A stretch of DNA of 13,880 nucleotides from NCBI GenBank assembly GCA_902494815.1, contig CABUVB010000031.1:1-13880 (forward strand). Reading direction: 5' to 3'. The notes under the pieces were generated by a model. That model made no database searches. It saw only the letters and a program-made list of their open reading frames with translations, and was not told the origin of the DNA. Of this stretch, positions 8,150 through 13,880 are shown in pieces. This DNA comes from an uncultured Collinsella sp. (GTDB lineage: Bacteria; Actinomycetota; Coriobacteriia; Coriobacteriales; Coriobacteriaceae). Both the position numbers and the translations under genes were made by a program. The stretch's first letter is position 1. Each line of letters opens with the position of its first letter.

Positions 8150-8539
8150 ATGTCGGGTTCTTCGGTCCGCATGTACCGAGCCACGCTTCGCACAAACAGC
8201 GCACCGCCCAAGCTCGTCGTCGTTGAAGCAGAATGCCTTTCGCCCGATGAGCGCACAGCATTTGCATTGCTATCAAGTCGCGTCGCCGCCGTTTTGCTCC
8301 CTTGCCCGGCGCAAGGTGAACTTGCCATTCAATGCCAAACGCACAGCTGCTCGCTCAATCAGGCTGCCGTAATCGCAACCAGTCAACGCGGCCTGCCGCT
8401 CCTTCTAGAAGCCGGTATCGCACTCGCCCTTCGTGGCGCCGGATACGAAAACGAGGCCGCCGCCGACATGGTCTTTAAACCACGATCGAGCGGCGGCCTC
8501 GCAGCAGCCATTGAATATGCGTGCAGGCTCGTTGCCTAA
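8150..8539 (+). CDS. Unrecognised 129-residue protein under XRE/palindrome control
   Basis: I do not recognise a family. The start at 8150 is well supported by CAGGAG (8138-8143), six bases upstream; an in-frame TTG at 8126 falls inside the operator. The N-terminal part has a beta-strand-like segment KLVVVEAE (21-28), then a helix-like stretch SPDERTAFALLSSRVAAVLL (31-50). Four Cys residues at 29, 52, 62 and 67 cluster in the middle third, with a fifth at 125; the spacing is not a standard zinc-finger pattern. The Ala/Leu-rich segment at 82-96 (LPLLLEAGIALALRG) looks like a soluble or amphipathic helix, not a clear membrane span. No signal peptide is seen. It ends nine bases from the convergent DUF1648-like gene. 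Its divergent placement suggests it is the regulated partner of the XRE protein. Confidence 0.75.
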   Translation: MSGSSVRMYRATLRTNSAPPKLVVVEAECLSPDERTAFALLSSRVAAVLLPCPAQGELAIQCQTHSCSLNQAAVIATSQRGLPLLLEAGIALALRGAGYENEAAADMVFKPRSSGGLAAAIEYACRLVA

Positions 8540-8548
8540 AAGGACAAG

Positions 8549-8932
8549 CTAGAAACCAAAGCCAAAGCCCGTTCCGGTAATCGCCGAATACATAAAGTAG
8601 ACGTTGATTACGTTGAGGAACACGCCCGTGATGCAGCCGTTACGCAGGTAGCGCTCGCACGCAAGACGTGCCATCACAGCGGAGTCCTCGTTGTTCTTTG
8701 CCTGGCGTCCCGCCGTAAAGTACGTCGCCACGCCCAGCAGCAGGTTGAGCACCGGCAGTGCCAGCAACTCGTAGCTCTTGCCCCAGCGCGTCACCTCGCC
8801 GGCGGCATTAAACTTTGTTGCCACCTCGGGACCAATGTTGGGGATCACAAACGCCGCTACCACCAGCGGAAGCACTGCAAGCACCAGCAGCGCGATGCCC
8901 ATGTAGCCGGCTTTTTTTCCATATTTAAACAT
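8549..8932 (-). CDS. Small membrane protein, DUF1648-like
   Basis: A 127-residue protein with about three hydrophobic helices: 12-31 (IALLVLAVLPLVVAAFVIPN), about 56-73 (LLALPVLNLLLGVATYFT) and 100-120 (ITGVFLNVINVYFMYSAITG). Between the first two lies FNAAGEVTRWGKS, which resembles the DUF1648 signature found in SdpI-like proteins and some membrane regulators. The C-terminus ends in a Gly-Phe repeat, GFGFGF. The start at 8932 has AAGGA at 8945-8941 (minus strand), eight bases upstream, and that site overlaps the ychF stop. This shows co-transcription and probable translational coupling. Biochemical function is unknown; DUF1648 similarity is from memory of the motif. Confidence 0.85.
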   Translation of the reverse strand: MFKYGKKAGYMGIALLVLAVLPLVVAAFVIPNIGPEVATKFNAAGEVTRWGKSYELLALPVLNLLLGVATYFTAGRQAKNNEDSAVMARLACERYLRNGCITGVFLNVINVYFMYSAITGTGFGFGF

Positions 8933-8943
8933 GTGCGTCGTCC

Positions 8944-10020
8944 TTACACGTTAAAGCGGAAGTGCACGACGTCGCCATCGGCCATGACATAGTCCTTGCC
9001 CTCAATACGCAGCTTGCCGGCGGCCTTGGCGCCCTGCTCGCCGCCGAGCTCGATGTAGTCGTCGTAGCCAATAACCTCGGCCTTAATAAAGCCGCGTTCA
9101 AAATCGGTGTGGATGACGCCGGCGGCCTGCGGGGCGGTCGCGCCCTGACGCACCGTCCAGGCCTTGACCTCCATCTCGCCGGCCGTAAAGAACGACTGCA
9201 GGCCGAGCAGCTTGTAGGCAGCCTGCGCGAGCACGTCCAGACCGGGCTGCTCCAAGCCCAGGCTCTCCAGGTAGTCGGCAGCGTCCTCGGGATCGAGCTC
9301 GGAAAGCTCGGCCTCGATCTTGGCGCAGATGGGCAGCGGCTTAACACCATCGATGGGCGCCAGATCGTCGTTGAGCATATCCTCGTCCACGTTGGCCACG
9401 TACAGGATGGGCTTCATAGTGAGCAGGAACAGGCCCTTGGCGGCGGTACGCTCCTCGTCGGTCATCTCCATGGATGCGGCGCGCTTGCCCTCGTTGAGCC
9501 AGGCAAGCAGACGCTTGGCGACCTCGAACTTGGGCATGAGTTCCTTGTCGCGCTTGGCCTCCTTCTCGAGCTTGGGCAGCTGCTTCTCGAGCGTGCCCAT
9601 GTCGGCCAGGATGAGCTCGGTCATGATGGTGCCGGCATCGCCGGCGGGGTCGACGAACTCGCCCGTGCGGCCCACCTCACGCATGACGTTGGGGTCCTTA
9701 AAGTAGCGCACGACCTCGCAGATGGCATCGGTCTCGCGGATGTTTGCCAAGAACTGGTTGCCCAGGCCCTCGCCCTCGTTAGCGCCCTTCACCAGACCTG
9801 CAATGTCGACAAACTCGACCGTCGCCGGCACAATGCGACCGGGGTTGACGATGTCGGCAAGCTTTTGCAGGCGGCTATCGGGCACATCGACGATACCCAC
9901 GTTGGGGTCGATCGTGGCAAACGGGTAGTTGGCGGCAAGGCCGGTCTTTTTGGTAAGCGCGGTGAACAGCGTCGACTTGCCCACGTTGGGCAGGCCCACG
10001 ATACCGATGGAAAGGGACAC
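8944..10020 (-). CDS. ychF: Redox-regulated ATPase/GTPase YchF (Obg family, OLA1 type)
   Basis: A near-universal cytoplasmic P-loop NTPase that binds ribosomes and, in this subfamily, prefers ATP. The 358-residue protein matches the family's usual length of about 363. The N-terminal G domain begins [21 protein letters not shown] (Walker [10 protein letters not shown]), with DIAG as the G3 motif in [11 protein letters not shown] and NVDE at the unusual G4 position. An acidic and Lys-rich coiled region follows. The C-terminal TGS domain covers about 275-358, including [26 protein letters not shown] and the end VHFRFNV. The start is a GTG at 10020 with AGGAG five bases upstream; the longer open frame to 10305 runs into the neighbouring gene and is rejected. 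The small membrane gene follows after 11 bases. Confidence 0.96.
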   Translation of the reverse strand: MSLSIGIVGLPNVGKSTLFTALTKKTGLAANYPFATIDPNVGIVDVPDSRLQKLADIVNPGRIVPATVEFVDIAGLVKGANEGEGLGNQFLANIRETDAICEVVRYFKDPNVMREVGRTGEFVDPAGDAGTIMTELILADMGTLEKQLPKLEKEAKRDKELMPKFEVAKRLLAWLNEGKRAASMEMTDEERTAAKGLFLLTMKPILYVANVDEDMLNDDLAPIDGVKPLPICAKIEAELSELDPEDAADYLESLGLEQPGLDVLAQAAYKLLGLQSFFTAGEMEVKAWTVRQGATAPQAAGVIHTDFERGFIKAEVIGYDDYIELGGEQGAKAAGKLRIEGKDYVMADGDVVHFRFNV

Positions 10021-10063
10021 GACAGCTCCTTTTGGTACAGGTACTTCAAACCGTATAAGTATA

Positions 10064-10107
10064 GCGCCGCCGCAGCATCCGGGCGAATCCGGACACCGCG
10101 GCGGCGC
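10064..10107 (-). terminator. Large GC-rich hairpin between glucosidase and ychF
   Basis: GCGCCGCCGC (10064-10073) pairs with GCGGCGGCGC (10098-10107). Inside, TCCGG (10078-10082) pairs with CCGGA (10089-10093), giving a two-tier stem. It lies 40 bases past the glucosidase stop and 43 bases before ychF. No U-run follows on the minus strand; instead TATACT appears right after it (10063-10058) and could be the -10 of a ychF promoter. It is probably the 3' end of the sugar operon. Confidence 0.6.
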
Positions 10108-10147
10108 AAATGAAGCAGAGATGCGTGAGAGTTCGAGACAGTAGTCC

Positions 10148-11518
<1,371 letters not shown>

Positions 11519-11588
11519 TCAATCCATCCCCGTACGCGGCCTGCACGGTTTGGAATTGTTACCTAGAAGTGGAGTTTTTTATCTCTAG

Positions 11589-11628
11589 AATCGGCCTTGC
11601 GGTGCATACCGGCTCTGCAAGGCCGATT
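11589..11628 (-). other. Intercistronic hairpin between PTS permease and glucosidase genes
   Basis: AATCGGCCTTGC (11589-11600) and GCAAGGCCGATT (11617-11628) form a perfect 12-bp stem with a 16-base loop, itself able to pair GGT with ACC. On the minus strand an A-rich stretch, not a U-run, follows, so full termination is unlikely. It may stabilise the upstream transcript end or set unequal levels of permease and glucosidase. The remainder of 11492-11646 shows no gene. Confidence 0.55.
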
Positions 11629-11646
11629 GTTTCGATGGACGATGGT

Positions 11647-13254
11647 TTACAGAAGACTCTCGAACTTCAGAAGACTCTCGAACTTCTCGCGAACCTGCGG
11701 GACGGTAAGGCCGATGATGACCTGGATTGACTGACCTTGGACCACCAAGCCATGCGTACCGATCGCCTTGAAGGAAGCCTCGGGTGCAACGACGCCCTTG
11801 TCCTTGACGTTAACGCGCAGACGGGTAGCGCAGTTAGTTACATCGATGATGTTATCCGCGCCACCGAGCAGATCGAGGATGTTCTCGGCAAGCACCAAGC
11901 GCTCGTCATCTTTACTCTGGGCGACCGATTTGCCAGCAGCACCGCCCTGCTTTTGCTTGTAGTCGGCCTTGGACTTGAGCTCGACCTCAACATCGTCATC
12001 CTCGCGACCGGGGGTCTTAAAGTCGAACTTGACGATCAGGAAACGGAAGACCACAACCCAAAGAGCGGTAAAGCACAGACCGACAAGGATGGAGATGGCG
12101 TACTGCAGACCGTGTGCGGCCCAAAGGGGCAGCCAGTCCCACGAGAGCATCGAGATGATGCCGCCGTCGAAGATACCCACGACGCCAAGGAGGTTTTGAG
12201 CCATGCAGCCAAGCGCTCCGAGCACGCAGTGGACGACGAACAGGCCGGGCGCGATGAACAGGAAGGTGAAGTCAAGCGGCTCGGTGATACCGCAAAGCAT
12301 AGCGGTAAGGGTGACCGGGATCAGCAGAGCCTTGACGCGCTGCTTGCGCTCGGGTTTGGCGGTCATATAAAACGCAATGGCGACGCCAAGCGAGCCGAAG
12401 ACCTTAGTCCAACCAGGGCAGGTATAGGCAGCCCAGGGTGCGGCATCCTTAAGAGCAATGCTCGGATCGGCAGCCAGTTGGGGCAGGATGTTGGCCCAAG
12501 CAGCAAAGATGCCGCCGTGACCCGCCGCGTTGTCGTAATAGAACGGCGTATAGATAAAGTGGTGCAGGCCTGTAGGGATCAGCACGCGCTCGAAGAAAGC
12601 AAAGACACCCACGCCAAACGTACCGGCGGAAAGGATGAATCCCTGGAAGGCAGAGATAGCAGCCTGAACATGCGGCCACACCAGGCAGGCGATAAGAGCG
12701 ACCGGAACCATAACGAAGAAACCGATCATATAGATGAACACGGAACCCGAGAACACGCCCAGCCACTCAGGGAGTTCGGTGTCGAAGTACTTGTTATGCA
12801 GCATCGTGGCGATACCAGAGATAATGAGCGCGCCCATGATGCCCATATCAAGCGTTTTAATGCTTGCGATAGTGGCAAGACCAGTACCGCTGCCCGCCTC
12901 GACAGAGTAGTCAACCCCAAAGACAGGGCCCCACTGCCCCAAGATTGTGCTTACAAAGTAGTTGAAGGTAAGGTAGATGGCCAAAGCCTCCATGCAGCAG
13001 CGAGCATTCTGCTTGTTCGCGAGCGAGATTGGCAACGCTACGCAAAACAGCAACGGCATCTGGTTAAAGAGCGTCCAACCACCCTGGAGCAGCACATTCC
13101 AGCAATCAAACCAAAGATGGCCCGCAGTGGCCATCTCGCCAAAGATCGCCTCGGTGGTAAACAACGTACCCAGGCCGAGGACGATTCCGGAAAATGCGAA
13201 AAGAATTGCAGGCGTGTACATTGCACCGCCGAAACGTTGTATCTTTTGCATCAT
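11647..13254 (-). CDS. PTS permease IICB, alpha-glucoside/maltose family
   Basis: Imports and phosphorylates an alpha-glucoside using phosphate from HPr via an EIIA. The 535-residue protein has an IIC membrane domain (about 1-410) that opens MQKIQRFGGAMYTPAILFAFSG, typical of GlvC/AglA/MalB-type permeases. It has about ten hydrophobic helices, the HHF pair at 231-232 and Glu325 in GITEPLDF. A charged linker (about 410-450) joins a IIB domain with the phospho-Cys475 in VTNCATRLRV. No IIA domain is attached, so EIIA-Glc must act in trans. The start at 13254 is chosen by homology and by GAGGGGG ten bases upstream; the frame opens at 13305, and ATG 13251 is an alternative. The C-terminus ends in a duplicated KFESLL. 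The adjacent GH4 gene supports the substrate class. Confidence 0.93.
   Translation of the reverse strand: MMQKIQRFGGAMYTPAILFAFSGIVLGLGTLFTTEAIFGEMATAGHLWFDCWNVLLQGGWTLFNQMPLLFCVALPISLANKQNARCCMEALAIYLTFNYFVSTILGQWGPVFGVDYSVEAGSGTGLATIASIKTLDMGIMGALIISGIATMLHNKYFDTELPEWLGVFSGSVFIYMIGFFVMVPVALIACLVWPHVQAAISAFQGFILSAGTFGVGVFAFFERVLIPTGLHHFIYTPFYYDNAAGHGGIFAAWANILPQLAADPSIALKDAAPWAAYTCPGWTKVFGSLGVAIAFYMTAKPERKQRVKALLIPVTLTAMLCGITEPLDFTFLFIAPGLFVVHCVLGALGCMAQNLLGVVGIFDGGIISMLSWDWLPLWAAHGLQYAISILVGLCFTALWVVVFRFLIVKFDFKTPGREDDDVEVELKSKADYKQKQGGAAGKSVAQSKDDERLVLAENILDLLGGADNIIDVTNCATRLRVNVKDKGVVAPEASFKAIGTHGLVVQGQSIQVIIGLTVPQVREKFESLLKFESLL
11651..11686. repeat. Perfect 18-bp tandem duplication at the permease C-terminus
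   Basis: The unit AGAAGACTCTCGAACTTC occurs at 11651-11668 and again at 11669-11686 without mismatch. On the minus strand it encodes KFESLL twice, immediately before the stop codon. Being in frame, it only lengthens the IIB tail by six residues. The identity of the copies suggests a recent slippage duplication. Confidence 0.9.
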
Positions 13255-13400
13255 GACGGGGAATCCCCCTCTCTTCATTCGGAGCGACTGCGGTTTTGGC
13301 TTCACTCGAGACCGCAGACGCGCCGTTTGCGTGTACCTCGTGCAATTGGACGGGTGGGCCCGTGTCCCCGGCTTCTTGCGCTTCTATTTTTATCATATCA

Positions 13401-13418
13401 CTTATCTAGACAAGTTGA
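13401..13418. promoter_or_regulatory. Operator site O1 (HutC/GntR-like)
   Basis: CTTATCTAGACAAG (13401-13414) is a near-perfect palindrome around TCTAGA with one mismatched pair. It is close to the ideal TTGTCTAGACAA form of the GT-N-TA-N-AC operators bound by HutC-subfamily GntR regulators. The 15-base string ATCTAGACAAGTTGA (13404-13418) recurs in inverse orientation at 13528-13542. Confidence 0.6.
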
Positions 13419-13446
13419 TACGGTTTCTATGTTCGGTCAGCGGTCG

Positions 13447-13474
13447 ATTATTGGCCGTAAACGGTATAAGTCCA
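13447..13474 (-). promoter_or_regulatory. Candidate promoter of the PTS/glucosidase operon
   Basis: On the minus strand TGGACT (13474-13469, four of six) and AATAAT (13452-13447, five of six) are 16 bases apart. Operator O1 would lie about 25-40 bases downstream of the start point, suited to road-block repression. A CCGTAAACGG inverted repeat (13455-13464) sits in the spacer. The assignment is tentative; other AT-rich hexamers exist nearby. Confidence 0.3.
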
Positions 13475-13527
13475 GTATTTTGCCTGCTAAATATAACATA
13501 GCTTATGGCCGCAAAATATATTTCTTT

Positions 13528-13565
13528 TCAACTTGTCTAGATGTGCTTGTCTATACCTGTAGACA
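13528..13565. promoter_or_regulatory. Operator cluster O2/O3 (HutC/GntR-like)
   Basis: TCAACTTGTCTAGAT (13528-13542) is the exact reverse complement of O1. A second TTGTCTATAC copy (13547-13556) matches GT-N-TA-N-AC fully. TGTCTA (13548-13553) and TAGACA (13560-13565) also form a perfect inverted repeat with a six-base gap. The cluster overlaps the -35 and spacer of the dehydrogenase promoter, as expected for a sugar-responsive repressor. Confidence 0.65.
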
Positions 13566-13575
13566 TGCCTATACT
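13547..13575 (+). promoter_or_regulatory. Promoter of the dehydrogenase gene
   Basis: TTGTCT (13547-13552, four of six) and TATACT (13570-13575, five of six) with an optimal 17-base spacer. The predicted start near 13582 leaves a leader of about 30 bases containing AAGGAG. Both hexamers are embedded in the operator cluster. Confidence 0.65.
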
Positions 13576-13611
13576 TCATTACAATATTCACCGCCACGTT
13601 AAGGAGTCACC

Positions 13612-13880
13612 ATGAAAAGCGCGGTCTTCTATGGAAAGCACGACCTCAGAGTCGAGGAATCGGCAAAGCCGGCCGTGGGCAAGCGCGACGTTCTGATCAA
13701 CGTCAAAGCTTGCGGCGTCTGCGGCACCGACGTGCATATCTATGAAGGCGACAAGGGCGCGGCCGACGTTACCCCGCCCACGATCCTTGGTCATGAGTTT
13801 GCGGGCGTTGTCGAGGCCGTGGGCAGCGACGTCGCTGGCTTTAAACCGGGCGATCGCGTGTGCATCGACCCAAACCATCC
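13612..13880 (+). CDS. Zinc-dependent medium-chain alcohol/polyol dehydrogenase (3' end outside window)
   Basis: Only the first 89 codons are present. The protein starts MKSAVFYGKHDLRVEE and shows the GroES-like catalytic domain of zinc MDR enzymes. ACGVCGTDVH has the catalytic zinc ligand Cys37, and ILGHEFAGVVEAVG carries His61 and Glu62 of the GHE motif; GDRVCIDPNH leads into the structural zinc region. The pattern fits sorbitol/L-iditol, butanediol or threonine-type dehydrogenases, and the substrate cannot be fixed from this fragment. The start at 13612 has AAGGAG at 13601-13606, five bases upstream. It is divergent from the alpha-glucoside PTS genes and shares their operators, which suggests a role in the same sugar or polyol pathway. 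The NAD-binding half lies beyond the window. Confidence 0.93.
   Translation, partial: MKSAVFYGKHDLRVEESAKPAVGKRDVLINVKACGVCGTDVHIYEGDKGAADVTPPTILGHEFAGVVEAVGSDVAGFKPGDRVCIDPNH

Larger units (their letters stand above)
13255..13611. promoter_or_regulatory. Divergent regulatory region, PTS permease / dehydrogenase
   Basis: A 357-bp stretch without a gene; an open frame crossing it is antisense to the permease. It is AT-rich at 13380-13600. It contains the TTGTCTA-type operators and the dehydrogenase promoter listed separately. The permease leader (minus strand) has possible stems: CTGCGGT 13288-13294 with ACCGCAG 13311-13317, and a GGGG/CCCC stem at 13258-13269 that covers the ribosome binding site. 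Two related elements, TTATTGGCCGTAAA (13448-13461) and CTTATGGCCGCAAA (13502-13515), may be further protein sites. Confidence 0.6.

Noticed and set aside
8962..10113. A 383-codon plus-strand frame opposite ychF
   Set aside because: Shadow of ychF, whose P-loop and TGS domain are intact on the minus strand.
11641..11690. Tandem repeat as a CRISPR or attachment site
   Set aside because: Just two abutting copies with no spacer, inside a coding sequence and in frame.
13455..13464. CCGTAAACGG as a catabolite-repression (cre) site
   Set aside because: It resembles the centre of LacI/CcpA-type sites only loosely; the flanks do not match a cre consensus well enough to call.
13404..13542. The 15-bp inverted repeats as ends of a mobile element
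   Set aside because: Only about 110 bp of AT-rich non-coding DNA lies between them and no transposase or target duplication is seen; a regulatory role fits better with the promoter overlap.
11737..13602. A 621-codon open frame on the plus strand opposite the PTS permease
   Set aside because: Antisense shadow of an unambiguous IICB protein; the translation is hydrophilic and low in structure, and no ribosome binding site or promoter fits it.

Overview
The window looks like chromosomal DNA of a high-GC, gut-type Coriobacteriia, most like Collinsella. This is inferred from composition, strong AGGAG-type ribosome binding sites and gene content; no rRNA or other phylogenetic marker is present. 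The first 4.7 kb is visibly richer in GC (sampled lines about 67-83%) than the rest (sampled lines about 53-67%), so the window appears to join two compositional domains near 4.7 kb.

Region 1 (1-4716, plus strand) is a lantibiotic/antimicrobial-peptide defence cassette. It encodes a LanF-type ABC ATPase, two LanE/LanG-type membrane subunits, a 60-residue membrane-anchored protein, an OmpR-family response regulator and a sensor histidine kinase. The first four genes overlap by a few bases and the regulator pair follows with its own likely promoter. No lantibiotic precursor or modification gene is visible, so this resembles an orphan sensing and resistance module of the C. difficile CprABC-CprKR kind.

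Region 2 (4800-7870) holds guaA (minus strand, with a canonical U-tract terminator) and, divergently, a type I asparaginase (plus strand).

Region 3 (7855-8539) is a small divergent pair: a 72-residue XRE-type regulator (minus) and a 129-residue protein I do not recognise (plus). They are separated by a perfect 24-bp palindrome lying on the likely promoter.

Region 4 (8549-10107, minus) is ychF, starting at GTG, followed 11 bases later by a small DUF1648-like membrane protein whose ribosome binding site overlaps the ychF stop.

Region 5 (10148-13880) is a sugar locus. On the minus strand lie a PTS IICB permease of the alpha-glucoside/maltose family and a GH4 6-phospho-alpha-glucosidase. Divergent from them is a zinc-dependent medium-chain dehydrogenase, cut off by the window end. 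The 357-bp spacer carries several copies of a TTGTCTA-type operator, in the pattern bound by HutC-subfamily GntR regulators, placed on a good promoter for the dehydrogenase. The three genes probably form one sugar-responsive regulon: import and phosphorylation, hydrolysis of the phosphorylated glucoside, and possibly oxidation of the released aglycone.
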